Positions 32,465 to 45,834 are shown, numbered from the stretch's first letter. The stretch is 64,000 nucleotides of DNA from Selaginella moellendorffii (GCF_000143415.4 NW_003314291.1:170674-234673), one strand, 5' to 3'. Numbers and translations: made by a program. The notes: generated from the sequence alone by a model not told the origin.

Positions 32465-33628
32465 TTGGAGCGGATCGTGGCCCCATTCGTGGGCGTGAGG
32501 ATGATTTTGACCGCGGCAATGATCTCCGTGGCCAGCGTGGCGAGATTGGAGCTCAGGGCAGGCGTGGGCGTGGCGCAGGCCAGCGCGGCGGGATTGCAGC
32601 TCAGGGCCGTGGGGGAGGGCGTGAAGCTGGCCATCATCCGAAATTCCTTGTGTTCCAAGGATGGATCTTGTCAGGTTTGTGAGAACCTAGTCATTGGCGA
32701 TATGCAGGAGAAAAATGTCTGGATCAGTGAGGGAAGCTTGTGCTGGGTGAAGGTCGATGACGGGATGCTGGGGGAATTCGTACTTGGAAGTCCAGCAGAT
32801 CTCTTCTACGTGGTGATAATGAAGGAAACAGATCTCTCCCCAAACAAAATGCCTCCTCCAAGTGATGCATGCGACCTTGCTGGGGGCTGCCAGATCCACG
32901 AGGGTGCCCTTCTCCACAAGATTCCGGATGAGATCGAGAAGGTGGCGGGTGCAGCATATGAGGACGAGATGTGCTTCATATCCTTTGGAGACATCGCAGC
33001 TATGGAAGCTGACAAGGTGGTGAAGCTGCGGTCCAGTGCTGGAGTGACTCTGGCTGTCAGTTCCGAGTGTCTGCTCCAGTATCTTCAGCTAGAATTCGAG
33101 CGAGGTGTGGGACTATTGGAGGTCGAGATACACAAGGTGGGACGACTGACCAAAGGGATGTGGCTGGCCTCTCTTGTTCGCAGCAACGCGGATGCCGATG
33201 GCTTCTCGAGGCTCTACTTTGTATGGACGGCGGCAAATCGAGCTCACCTGGAATCAAAGAGGGAGCTGGAGGCAAACCAGGAGCTCTACATGAAGGTGCT
33301 GGCTTTCATCAAGGACCTCGAGCTATACAGCCGAAACAAAGGTTCGGAAGAGAGGATCAACAGCCATCCGCCAACAGCTGCAGCCTTCTTCTTGGAGTCG
33401 AGGACCTTGAATGCCATGGTGTCCACAAAGGGAGTCCCAATGCAAGCGGCGCTGGAACAAAAGTTTCGGTCATCGCCAGACCTCTTGGGCATCTGCCTGC
33501 ATTCCACGGTCGTGCCTGAGCTCAGGAGGCTCTTCTCAATCCCAAGGGAGGTGACAGAGAGTAAGATGGCCAAGGACTTCCATGTGAAGCTCTCGAAGTC
33601 CATGCCTTGGAGGCGGCAAGCGATCTGA
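32465..33628 (+). CDS. Unrecognised protein, family shared with 34046-34864
   Basis: A 387-residue frame. From about residue 75 (EKNVWISEGSLCWVKVDDG) to the end it looks like a real protein. The C-terminal half (about 190-370) aligns with the next gene: LYFVWTAANRAHLESKREL against LYACWSSSHREHTACKQQL, and LAFIKDLELY, PTAAAFF, PELRRLF against LAFVADLVDY, PTAAGLL, APLLKRLF. No catalytic motif, signal or membrane span is seen. The first 60 residues of this frame are poor, and an overlapping frame (32362-32682) encodes a much more natural RGG-type Gly/Arg/Asp repeat, so the true N terminus may come from that frame through a splice or frameshift I cannot place. Function unknown. Confidence 0.6.
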   Translation: MERIVAPFVGVRMILTAAMISVASVARLELRAGVGVAQASAAGLQLRAVGEGVKLAIIRNSLCSKDGSCQVCENLVIGDMQEKNVWISEGSLCWVKVDDGMLGEFVLGSPADLFYVVIMKETDLSPNKMPPPSDACDLAGGCQIHEGALLHKIPDEIEKVAGAAYEDEMCFISFGDIAAMEADKVVKLRSSAGVTLAVSSECLLQYLQLEFERGVGLLEVEIHKVGRLTKGMWLASLVRSNADADGFSRLYFVWTAANRAHLESKRELEANQELYMKVLAFIKDLELYSRNKGSEERINSHPPTAAAFFLESRTLNAMVSTKGVPMQAALEQKFRSSPDLLGICLHSTVVPELRRLFSIPREVTESKMAKDFHVKLSKSMPWRRQAI

Positions 33629-34045
33629 ACGCTTCCTCTGCCGGTGCTCTACTTCCTGGATCACATCAGTCAAATAAGTGATGGTCTCACAGTTGACAGT
33701 AAGTTCCTTTTCGACTTCTCCTTACGTTTTGGGACAACGCTTTGCAATCGTTTGGCATTAATGTTTACCACGGCTCTGGAACTAGAACAAACATCAAGTA
33801 AGTGTAAGTGCGTGTAATTTCCTTGATGTTGTCTGTGATTCCCACTTGGCCTAGGTACCCGCTGCAAGCTTGGAAATTCTCGTGACTCGGAAGGTTTTCT
33901 TTTGAACAGAGGATCCACGCACGGATCCTGGAGAGCAGCTAATACCGTCTCAAACCGCCTTTTCCCTTTGAAATTTGAAACGGGGAATATGCCTCCCACC
34001 GTTGGTTTTTAGGGCGAGAGGAAGGGCAAGGGCTAGCAAGAGGGA

Positions 34046-34864
34046 ATGTGGAGCTACGTGTTGTCGGACCCAGATGCGCCACACTCGATCAACATCGGCC
34101 AGGTGAGCTTGGATCCCAGTGGGCTTGCCGAGTTCGTGGAGATGCAGCACCAAGAGGGCGTTTGCCTGGACGAGCTGGCCATTCCCAGCAGCCCGCCCCT
34201 GCCCTTGACCCCGGCACTGTGGCGCTCGCATCTCCACAAGGGCAACCCGCAGGCGTGCAGATTCGAGGCGCTCTACGCGTGCTGGAGCAGCTCGCATCGA
34301 GAGCACACGGCGTGCAAGCAGCAGCTCCGGTCGCCCGGCTCCAAGAGCGTGTTTTTCAAGCTCCTGGCATTTGTGGCGGACCTGGTGGACTACGAGCACG
34401 CGAGAGGTGCCCAGGAGCGTATCGGTTACATGCTTCCCACCGCCGCGGGCTTGCTCAAATCCCCGCTCTACTTCACCGCCCAGGAGAGCTCGCTGCTCGA
34501 GAGCTTTGTGTCGCCGAGCGGTGCGAGCGTGGCGGAAGCGGTTGCTCGCAAGTTTGAGTCGATGCCACTGCTGCAGGGAGTGTGCACCGCGCATGTCTTG
34601 GCGCCGCTCCTCAAGAGGCTGTTTTGCATCGACGATGGCTGCTTTGGGAAGGAGTTTAGCGAGTTTCGGCAGGGATTCAACAAGGGGACGCTTGCCATGG
34701 TCCAGCAGCGGAGAAAGGAGCTCCAGGATTTCTTGGAGACGAGCGTGAAGCCGTCTAGCCAGTCAGGCAAGCAAGGAAAGAGCAATGCGAAGCTGCAAAA
34801 GATCGCAAGTAAGGAAGAAGGGAAATCTTCCAGAGATGCGAAGAAAAAGAACAGGAAACGCTAG
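34046..34864 (+). CDS. Unrecognised protein, paralogue of 32465-33628
   Basis: Intronless 272-residue frame beginning MWSYVLSDPDAPHSIN and ending in a Lys-rich basic tail (about residues 230-272, KKKNRKR) that could act as a nuclear signal. It matches the C-terminal two thirds of the preceding gene, with the order LYACWSS, LLAFVADLVDY, RIGYMLPTAAGLL, VAEAVARKFESMPLLQGVC, LKRLFCID conserved. It lacks the N-terminal domain of its neighbour. The two probably arose by tandem duplication 400 bp apart. I know no domain of this kind and infer a lineage-specific family. Confidence 0.65.
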   Translation: MWSYVLSDPDAPHSINIGQVSLDPSGLAEFVEMQHQEGVCLDELAIPSSPPLPLTPALWRSHLHKGNPQACRFEALYACWSSSHREHTACKQQLRSPGSKSVFFKLLAFVADLVDYEHARGAQERIGYMLPTAAGLLKSPLYFTAQESSLLESFVSPSGASVAEAVARKFESMPLLQGVCTAHVLAPLLKRLFCIDDGCFGKEFSEFRQGFNKGTLAMVQQRRKELQDFLETSVKPSSQSGKQGKSNAKLQKIASKEEGKSSRDAKKKNRKR

Positions 34865-34884
34865 CTAGATTTACTCTTGTGGAG

Positions 34885-35155
34885 CTTTGCTCGGGTCTCC
34901 TGGCTCCGGGGGTGGCCGCCAGCATCTCCAGCCACGAAGCTATGCACGAGGCCGGAGTTATCATCCGACCACCACCTTTGCCCGTGTTGCCTCCACGCTC
35001 GAGCCTCGCCTCTCATCATCTCCACCTCGTTTTGTTCCTCCCACATCTCCAAGCTCGCGTAGATGTTCGCCATGACAGTGTAGTGCGAGGCGTTTCTCCT
35101 GTCCAGCATCAATGCGTTGAAAGCTCGTCTCCCGATTGCAGCGTTCTTCCACTTT
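34885..35155 (-). pseudogene. Fragment of the PPR gene E region
   Basis: Near-identical copy of part of the PPR gene at 27966-30026: DRRNASHYTVMANIYASLE, EVEMMRGEARAW and GLVHSFVAGDAGGHP occur in the same order, with a short insertion between the second and third. It lacks everything upstream. Similarity stops abruptly at about 35155, where sequence of the flavodiiron relic begins. Confidence 0.85.
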
Positions 35156-35159
35156 ACTT

Positions 35160-37695
35160 GAGACTTGTAAAGCTCACCGATGATACGTTTAGCATGAGAG
35201 ACCAGAGCTTCGAACGTTTAAAATTTGAAGCTGTTTTGTGACTTAAAAATTTTGGTTGGACTAACAAGCAATCACGGGCAGGTTGAATATGGTCTGAAGG
35301 CTGGAACAACTGACAACTCGTACGTTATCAAAGGTTCAAAGGGCACGGTTCTTATAGACGTGCCTGATCAAGGATTCACCAAAGCTCATGTGGAGGCTTA
35401 TCTCAAGCTGTCGATATGGAAAATCTAAGGTATCTGATATTGGGACACATCAGTCCAAAACGACTGCAGACGTTGATCGCAATCGGAGAGGCACTGCCCC
35501 AAACTGGTTCATGCTTTCCTGATTCGTCGCTATCTAAATTGAAAACTGGAATTTGCAGTGTTGCCCTTGCAGGTTTACTGCTCCAATCCTGCTGCCGTGC
35601 AGCTTGTGTCATCTTTACCAGAAGATTTTCGAGCAAAGACTCTGTCTATCAAAGCCGTGAAGCCCGGGGATACTCTGGAAATGGTGAGTCTGTCTAATTA
35701 ATGGTTGTTTGCTCTATGTTCACTCATCAGGCGACTAACAAGCAGGTCATAAGTTGCAGTTTGTTCTTACACCAACTCCAAGATGGCCCGATGGAATGTG
35801 CACATATGACCCTTCAAGCCAGTTGCTATTTACACAGAAACTATTCAGGTATCTTGAACCCCAATGTCATCTTTGCAGGTAATACGGCCTAATAATTTGC
35901 TCTTGGCAGTGCATATATATGCACCGAGAATGACTTTGATATTGGAGGCTGGGAAGCATATGGAGAACACTGGAGGTATTTCTACGAGTGCATGCTTGGT
36001 CCCGTTGCAAAGCAGGTATCTGCATCAAGTTTCATGCAGTAACTCATGCAAAGACTTGCTTTATACAGGCAAAAGCTGCTCTTCGGAAGCTGCCTATAGC
36101 GGCACAGTTCTCACCACCTAGCTATGCTGGAAAATCAGGCATCGACATAATAAAGGTTTGTAGACGACCTAAAATTTCAGATGTGTCTTTACCTAGCTTA
36201 CTTGCAGGCGGATACCAAGTATATTCTTTCGACTGTGCTGAGCTTCCCAATTGGTGCATCTGCGGCCTTGGCAAAGACTACTAGCGATAAAAGCGATGCT
36301 TTTGTTGTGTCAGCTATTTGTCCACTACATGGGCCTATTGTTCGCTCAACAGTGACTGAGCTTGTTCGAGAATATCGAGCTGTAAGATGTATAGACCACC
36401 ATCTCCTTCCTGCTAACAAAATATTGCAGTGGACAAGAGAGAAAATCAAGCAAGTAGACGATGGTTTGGTCGCAGTCATATATGCATCTGCTTATGGAAA
36501 TACTGCTGCTCTGGCTCAAGCCATCAGGTAAGCCTCATTGGCGCCTTATTGGAAAGTTATTGACATTAATTATGCTTCACCGGCTCAGTCGTGGCATATC
36601 CAAGGCTGGTTTGGGCGTGGAATCTCTAAACACGGAGCAGTGTGAACCTGAGGAGGTCACTGATCTTATAGAACGTTGTAATGCGTTCGTAATAGGTAGT
36701 CCCACCCTTGCTGGGCACATGCCTACTCCTATCCAGGTCTGTATATTTCAACTTTTGGGGCTTTTGGTCTAATTATCCGATCCTGAAGAACGCACTTGGG
36801 CTCATTCTAAAAGAAACTGCTGCGAGAGCAAAACCATGTGGAGTCTTTGGATCGTTTGACTGGAGCGGGGAAGCGGTTGATGAATTAGAGCAAAGGCTGA
36901 AGGATGCTGGATTTTCGTTTGCTTTTCCCGCCATAAGATGCAAATTTAAGGTGGAACTGCATCCCGTAAGTTGCTCCGCTAAATTTTTTCTGATAAATCC
37001 AGCCCACGGAAGCCACCCTTCAAATATGCGAGGAAAGTGGAACGGACATAGCCCAAGCCGTGAAGCGCTCAAAGGTCAAGAAAAAGGACAAAATTTCTTC
37101 ATAGTACGTTCTAGCATCATCCGTTGAACAGGTGCGACTCTTCTTTAATTTTAATAGTACATAACTAAACTTGGGTTGCTATGTTCGGAAGAGTAGTCGG
37201 TGCACTTTGTGTGCTGTCTGCGAAAAGTGGTGATGTTGGCTTCGTGGGTGAGTCAAGCTCGTTTTGTTCCACCTGGCTTGACAATAGCGGTAAATGACAA
37301 GTGCTCCTGAACCTGCGGAGGATGCAACTAATCCAATTGCTACCCTGTAGGTTGCAAAGGATAGAGCACTTGAAAGCTTGGTGCTACCAGGAGCAAAATT
37401 CGTTATCAATGTTCTTGGAGAAGGTAAAGCTAGTCCAATAAGCCGGCAACTTTTGAAGCCGTTTAAGCCTGGAGAGCCCCGATTCGGCGATCTTAAAACA
37501 AAGGACGCCAGCAATGGGGGAAAGATTCTGGTAGACGCAGTAAGTACATTCGAGCTTCAACTGGCAAAGGAAATGTCATATCTTATGTCCATGTCCACTT
37601 TTGTACTCAGATCGCGTGGTTGGAGTGCAAAGTCGAAAGCCGGATGGAGGCTGGAGACCACTGGCTACTGTATGCTATTGCAGAAAATGGCGAAT
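35160..37695 (+). pseudogene. FLVA: Flavodiiron protein (Flv1/FLVA-type), decayed
   Basis: Flavodiiron A/B proteins work as a heteromer at photosystem I, reducing O2; they are present in algae, mosses and lycophytes and lost in angiosperms. All three modules are readable over about 12 exons: a lactamase-like part (FERLKFE, VEYGLKAGTTDNSYVI, LRYLILGHISPKRLQTL, VYCSNPAAVQLV), a flavodoxin part (VAVIYASAYGNTAALAQAI, FVIGSPTLAGHMPTPIQ, GVFGSFDWSGEAVDEL) and a flavin-reductase part (GRVVGALCVLSAKSG, VMLASWVSQARFVPPGL, GDHWLLYAIAENGELQ). LGHISPKR replaces the canonical HxExDH iron site, as in Flv1/FLVA. Damage: a frameshift near 35412, another near 37233, a donor reading GC after KFE, no transit-peptide exon and no last exon. 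Probably dead. Confidence 0.78.
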
Positions 37696-37699
37696 TACA

Positions 37700-38486
37700 G
37701 GTGATATCTGTAGCATCGTGCACCCTCTAGACATTTCTCTGAGACCAGGACCATCTGTTGGTCTCATGAACCTGATGGAACAGAACCCACCTCAGGGAAG
37801 TGAAGGAACAAGCCGCGCAGAGCTGCTTAGGATTCGGCTTCATCTGGGAGGAACGTTTCTGAATTGGGCGCTACTTGATCTGGGTAACCTTGACGCTCTT
37901 GCTGGAACCTTCTTGCTGGAACAGGACACCAACAGGATTCGCATATTCAAGTTTCGCGCTTGTTTTCGTTGAATTCTAGGGCAAAGTGGGGGCAGTCTAT
38001 TTCAAGGGCTCCTGGTGGGATTCGAACCCATAACGCTTCGGGTTAGAAGACACAAAGCATGGCGGACACAGAGTGGGTGGAGGAGCTCGACCTTCCTCCT
38101 GCAACGAAGCGGACAATGGTGGAAGACCTCCTCTGATGGTAATCGTCTAGGGTTAGAGCTGTTTCTAGGGCTGGAGCAGGAAATCCCCGGCGAGCGGTTG
38201 TTCCTGCTTCACAATTTTGGTTTTTTGGTTTGATCTTTGGTTCCTTCCTTCCAGGATACAAGCTGTTCGCATCAAGCAACGAGAGCCAGGACAAATGCAG
38301 TTTCAGGTGGAGGAGACGCCTGGGAGCAGGCGCGTGGTGGATTTGTTGCCAAGCGGATGCCGATAGGGGATTTACATGGCAATGATCCGGAATGCAGCCC
38401 TGTGGACGACCAGAGCGAAGGCTTCTCAGGTGGTGCTCGAGGTGATGGGCACAGGAAGGTCTGGGGGCTCCTCAAGGTCGTAAGCT
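37700..38486. other. Intergenic; small frames and a tRNA-like 3' end
   Basis: Between the flavodiiron and BAHD relics. A 25-codon frame (38059-38136, MADTEWVEELDLPPATKR) followed by an intron-like stretch and a second frame (IQAVRIKQREPG from about 38258) could be two exons of a small protein, but TGA precedes the donor. Minus-strand 38010-38050 ends like a tRNA T arm (GGGTTCGAATCCC) without a matching 5' half. Confidence 0.35.
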
Positions 38487-39892
38487 ATGAATTCAGCTGT
38501 GAAGTCTGTGCGCATTTCTTCGAGCTCTACAATCGAGCCTGCTGTGCGTGTGGAGCCAGTTAAGTATGAGTTGACTGGATTCAACCGGATCATGCAGTTT
38601 GTGCCGTATCAGAGGAGGGTCCTCTTCTTCAGAAATCCCTGTGACCGTGGCTGTCATCTGGATTCTCTCAGCAGCAGCCTTTCGAAGGTGCTCGTCAAAT
38701 TTTACTCTTTGTGTGGGAGAATGCATGTCGGGGATGGCATTTCGTGCCCTGTACTGGAGCTAGATTGCTCAGGAAAGCTGGGTGTCCGTTTCAACGAGGC
38801 AGAAACAGATGCAACATTGGATGAACTGGGAAATTTCGAGCCGTCCGAGTTTTGCGACTTGTTGTGTGGTCTTGGCTACACACCAACGTATCCATGGGAT
38901 GCTCAGCTGCCTCTTCTGTTTGCCCAGGTACATTGCTTTCTGTGCATTTCTGCAACCAAATTGACATGTAGTTTTCCTAGGTGACGAGATTTGCATGTGG
39001 AGGTCTTAGTATTGGCCTTGCCTTCAGCCATCAGGCATGCGACGGCGTAAGTGCCTGGGATTTCATGAAGTCGTGGGCAGAAGTTGCAAGAACAGGAGAA
39101 CTAGCGTCCTTCTCTCCAGAGGTAACTTACAGCTACAAGCAGTGGGAGCTGAACGATGAAAAGCTAGAAGAGTACGCTGAAAAGATCGGTTTGAATGCCA
39201 GATTTGACGCAATTCCTCAGCCTCATGATCTTCCTCTCAATGTGGAGAATTCAAAAATCGGAACAAAGCAATACAGAGTGGACAGACAAACAATCGGCAA
39301 GCTCAAAGCTGAGTTCACAAGAAAAGGTCTGAAGCGAGTTTCTTCGTATGAAGTCCTGTGCGCGTACTTCTGGGTAAAGATGGTAGGCGTGAGAAGACTG
39401 GAAACAATGGAGGACAGTTACTTCGCAGTGCTGCTTAACTGCAGGGGTCGAATCAAGTCTATCTCCAAATCATACTTCGGAAACGCCATCGGTTTTGTGT
39501 TTGTGAGAGCCAAGGTGGGGGAGCTGCAACAAGAGAACGGATTTTTCACACGCTGCGCAGCTTCTGCACAAGGCCATCGTTAGCTTCGATGAGGAGACTG
39601 CCGAAGGATCCACAGCTTTCATGGATGTAAGACGTGAAGCCAGGGAGAAGTGGAGGTCCGAGTTGCGACCCGGACAGTTCATCGCGGTGGTCAGCTCGCC
39701 ACGGCATCCGATTTATGAATGCGACTTCGGGTTCGGAAGGCCATGCGGTGTGACTTTCGGAGCTGATGATCTTGGCGACGCGAAGCTGTACCTCTTCCTG
39801 GGGATGGCGGAGCTGAGGTGACTGTAGCCATGCCAGTGGAAGCTCTGCAGAGATTGGAAGTATTTCCGGTTCGATTGGCTGCAGAAGATTGA
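38487..39892 (+). pseudogene. BAHD acyltransferase, frameshifted
   Basis: BAHD enzymes move acyl groups from CoA thioesters to plant metabolites (HCT-like and relatives), in the cytosol. Exon 1 is 38487-38927 and exon 2 starts at 38981, the usual BAHD intron position before V-T-x-F-x-C-G-G. Catalytic HxxxD is present as HQACDG (about 39030) and the structural motif as DFGFG (about 39725). Two single-base breaks spoil the frame: one near 39540 (the main frame then stops at 39583 while the true sequence continues as SHAAQLLHKAIVSFDEET) and one near 39800, after which AEVTVAMPVEALQRLEV completes the C terminus. With both motifs intact, recent inactivation or base-call errors are both possible. 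Confidence 0.78.
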
Positions 39893-40023
39893 CTTGCAGG
39901 TTAAGTGATTCATACACTAACAGTCAGAAGCTTCAACTCGCAATTGCATTGGACTGTACAAGAGCCAAGTTCTAGATCGGATGATACTTACAGGCTTGTA
40001 GAAGATTTACGAGGAAGAGAAAT

Positions 40024-40338
40024 TCACATAAGCATGGCTGCTACAACTACAAGCAATTGCCACCACAAGTAGCCAGCAGAAACAGTCGCCGCACTTGAGT
40101 GGTGGTGCAGGTGGAAAGAATGGTGAAGACTTCGGCCCCTTGAACCGACAACACGGCCCTTTGAACCGACTACATGGCCCCGTGAACCGCCAACTCGGCC
40201 ACCTCCCCCTCCAGCTGCTTTGAGAATCCTGTGATGTTGCAGGGTCGTTGCCACTTCCAATTCGGAGATCTCCCCAGCTTCACAGGCCGCAACAGAAACG
40301 ATGAAGATTAGTAGTAGCAACAGCAGGATCAGCTTCAT
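40024..40338 (-). CDS. Small secreted Gly/Arg-rich protein, possibly GPI-anchored
   Basis: 104 residues. Residues 1-20 (MKLILLLLLLIFIVSVAACE) are a textbook signal peptide. The middle has a Gly run and four imperfect repeats of the form G-R-V-V-G-S-R-G, followed by a His-rich stretch (SLHHSFHLHHHSS). The last 20 residues are hydrophobic (WWQLLVVVAAMLM) after small residues (SSAATVSAG), which suits a GPI-attachment signal or a membrane anchor. It probably sits at the cell wall or plasma membrane. Plants have many small cell-wall proteins built this way; I do not recognise a named family. Confidence 0.6.
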   Translation of the reverse strand: MKLILLLLLLIFIVSVAACEAGEISELEVATTLQHHRILKAAGGGGGRVGGSRGHVVGSKGRVVGSRGRSLHHSFHLHHHSSAATVSAGYLWWQLLVVVAAMLM

Positions 40339-40720
40339 TCTTACAAGACTCGCGAAATGGATTCGATTTGCCAGGAACCCTCAGCACTTTTATGAGCTGC
40401 TGCAAGGCGCAACGCGAACAGCGGCAAAAGGAATTCATAATGCGCGTACTTGAAAGATCCCGAAACCTTGTAAGTTATTTTAGGGTTCAATATATGCTAC
40501 TCTGTCTTAATTAATAACCGTGAGACTTGGTTAGATAATAGTTTATAAAATGTAAGACTAAATCATAAGTATATTCATTCATAAAGTAGGCATATATTAT
40601 AACCTTCAGAAATTTCCACGAATATAATAAGAATGTTTCTAAAATTTTAATTAGTGCTCTGCAAAAGCCCTTAAGATTACAATAGAAACAAAAAGCTTCA
40701 TTTTAGCTGCTATAGAAGCT

Positions 40721-41565
40721 TCATTTTTTATTTCTAAGAAATGTTAGAATCGCAGATTTAATATCATAGTCACTGGAAAGATTTGGATGTGTGAGGAAGC
40801 TCCAACGAGAAGACTTAATTATTTTAAGTGTCTCCAGGCAATGTAAGTTGTTCAATGGCTCCATCACCCTCTCCTCCGTTAGATCATTCTTGTACCAAAG
40901 TGTCATTCTGAAAATGTTGGGTGCAGAGCGCAAGAGGTTGCTCACAAATTCCCAGTTGTAAGTATTCAGCTCCACAGTGTGCAGTATTGTCGAATTTCAC
41001 ACAATTCCACGCATACTCCTTCAAGCCTCAAAACTGTCAGGTTGGAAGAATCCAGTAGTAATTTTACTTCTTCTGATTCCAACTTGAGATGCAGAGCTTG
41101 GAAAGACTATCACTCCTGATCATTAGCTCTTGTGGGAACGTTAATTGTGCATCACTGTAATGTCCCATTTGAAGAGTTCCAAGGTGTGTACATGAGGAAG
41201 GCATACAAATGGTATTGGTTCCGTACGTATAATGGAACAAAGCAATCCTCTTTAGCGTTGAAGATGACTGCCTGATTGCCTTGAATAGAAGCCCTTGCTC
41301 AACCAAGTTTGCGTTGCAGCGACTGCAGACCTTGCCTGTTCTTCAACAATTCGGATGCAGCAGAACCAGATGCATGAGTCGACAAATTGAGAACCAAGGC
41401 TGGGACTTTGCTGCACATAATCCGCCACTGGGTCGACACAAGAGACAGCTTTTCTAGTTCTTTTGGATCATCAAATCTGTTGATTATGAGCTGAAACACA
41501 TCGTCAGGAACAAACCCTCTGCCCCTCTTCATACCTACAAAGAGAAGGAAACAGTAGCAAAGCAA
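40721..41565 (-). pseudogene. F-box/FBD-type gene, broken
   Basis: Minus strand. The F-box is at the start (RGFVPDDVFQLIINRFDDP, then LSLVSTQWRIM, about 41530-41400). The frame stops after RQGLQSLQRKLG near 41300; a shifted frame carries on with LLFKAIRQSSSTLKRIAL (to about 41064), stops, and a third piece (40975-40721) reads ELNTYNWEFVSNLLRSAP, EPLNNLHCLETLKI and ends near ILTFLRNKK, which resembles an FBD end. Three pieces in order but in broken frames indicate a pseudogene, unless unseen introns repair it. Confidence 0.6.
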
Positions 41566-42169
41566 CTTAGAAATCTAGCGGCCTACATCATGACATTCAC
41601 TGTAGTCTTTGCAACTTGATTTTCATATTAATCCGCCCTTCCTCATAAATTAATCATGGTTAGCTCTTTGTCTAGCAGTTTGTTTGAGTTGTGCAAGTTG
41701 CATTTGTGGGCACTCATGCAATAATATGTGTGCAAGAATCGGCCTGGAAAATTGTGTGTGAGCTCTAGCCTTGGTCGACTGTAATTTTGAATTTTGGCTG
41801 TTTCCTGGTCTCAATTTGCATCTCAAATTGCTTGTTTGTTTTCGCTTCTGCTAGCCGTACTCAAGAATGCATTCATATTTCTCTACTAGGGCAGAATATA
41901 CTAATACCTATAATAGTTTAAGCTCCACTCTTCTTATTAATGTTCATAACTTTATTTCCTGGGGCAAACTCGGTCTCACTTGAATGCAGGCCGAAATTTT
42001 GCTGTAGCTGTATTTGGATCTATGAACAGCTTGTTTGTGTTTATAGGACGCATTCAGTCTTGCAACTTGGTTAGCTTGTATTTCGACTGCCCCTAAGACC
42101 GAATACTTTCTTAAACATATTTCAGCCCACGACCACACAGGTGAATTTCTTTATTTTGCACGAGCTGAG

Positions 42170-44482
<2,313 letters not shown>

Positions 44483-44526
44483 ATCTAACTGAAACACGAG
44501 CTATACTAGTTAGCGTGCTAGCTACA

Positions 44527-44534
44527 TATTTATA
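44527..44534 (-). promoter_or_regulatory. TATA box of the GH1 gene
   Basis: TATAAATA on the minus strand, 45 bp upstream of the GH1 start codon; transcription would start around 44500, leaving a short leader. Confidence 0.6.
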
Positions 44535-44539
44535 CTCTG

Positions 44540-45241
44540 GATGCAAGTGGAGTGTATTATGAACTCTGACCACGGAAGGCAGGAACGGTTTTTTACAACT
44601 ATATAAAAAAAAAACAGGAAATCAGGTCCACTGTAAAGTAACGAAAAGACGGCAGACCACCTAACGGTACGACCCCTGCCCAACTTTAGGTGAGATAGAT
44701 AGAACTGTTTAACATCCGTTGCCGGCCCTTACTGACCATTGGACGGGATGAATGCATATAAGCAATCTTAACTAACCAAATGTGTGATATAGTCGAGGAA
44801 GCTTATTGAGAGAGCTTTGTGTTGCGGATCGACGTCAAACAGTGAACTCCTTTATGCTCATGAGAACAACTGTTTAATGTATTATAGCAGTTCTATCTGT
44901 ATATCTATGAATTTTAATTCATGCCTCCTAAACAGGACTTTATTTTTACCATTTGATGCTGAATACACTGGTCATATGTTTCACGTGGGAAGAGGTAGTG
45001 GGTAGGCTGTCGAATGCAGTCAGCCCCTACTACCAAATGGTGTTGCATTTGATCATGTGGTACTGTGCAAAAGAGGCCAACCTGTTCCTGATTGAGATGT
45101 TTAACCACCTGAACCACCGTGCAATTCAACTCTACTGCAATAAACGCACCACGGAAGAAAAGGACAACACCAATCAGAACAACAAACAAATCATGGTATT
45201 AACCCAATTATTCTTCAGACAAAATCTATAAACAAATTTCA
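44540..45241. other. Intergenic, nothing recognised
   Basis: Several short frames on both strands (for example plus 44953-45231) show no recognisable motif. Confidence 0.5.
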
Positions 45242-45400
45242 TCATTGAAATTTCTGTTTGTATTCGCTCCACAACTGATCCACACTCTTTCCAGTGAGGT
45301 CCTGGAAGTAGCCTTCACTCTACCCATTATAGAGCTTCTTGTTAAGCTCTGCCACAAAGCTGGGATGGAGATCGTTGACATAGTTTAGAAACAGCTGTTC
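45242..45400 (-). pseudogene. Basic secretory protein (BSP) C-terminal relic
   Basis: Minus-strand LFLNYVNDLHPSFVAELNKK, then a TAG, then GYFQDLTGKSVDQLWSEYK and a stop at 45244-45242. This matches the last part of plant basic secretory proteins (FVAQLNKKM-x-GYSD-x-FF-x-LLGKSVDQLW-x-YK), zinc-metalloprotease-like defence proteins. The catalytic N-terminal part is absent and one in-frame stop interrupts the piece. Confidence 0.65.
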
Positions 45401-45834
45401 CAATGTAAATTTCCTTTATATTAAATGCACGATATAGAATGCAGCCATTGGAACCTAAAGAAACATACGGAACGTTGAAATATTTCCAGCCTGCTAGTAC
45501 TACTATTCAAATGGTTCTGATATGGGGACCGCATGATCACGTGGGAGGGACCTTACTAACAGCTACTGTAAAACCCAAAGAAGCAATGACTACATTTGAC
45601 AGCCTAGCCACTACCAGATGTGGCATGCAGTCTGCCTGGTATTCCGCAGGCCACAAAGCCTCTTGTGGTCTCTATGAAGGATTGCCCAGCCAGGATCGCT
45701 GACCTGGCGCTGATCTGGGGCGAACAGGGGCATGTCAAGATTGGAAGGGGCGGTACCCCACTGGATTTGTATCTAGGCGCTATATATATATTCCATTGAA
45801 TAAAAGATGTAGACGGTTTTTCAGGTAGTTAGCA

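Noticed and set aside
33950-34594. 214-codon minus-strand frame opposite the unrecognised gene at 34046
   Set aside because: The plus-strand frame aligns with its neighbour as a paralogue; the minus frame does not.
38005-38050. tRNA gene on the minus strand
   Set aside because: Only a T-arm-like GGGTTCGAATCCC is present; the anticodon stem pairs poorly and no matching acceptor or D arm is found.
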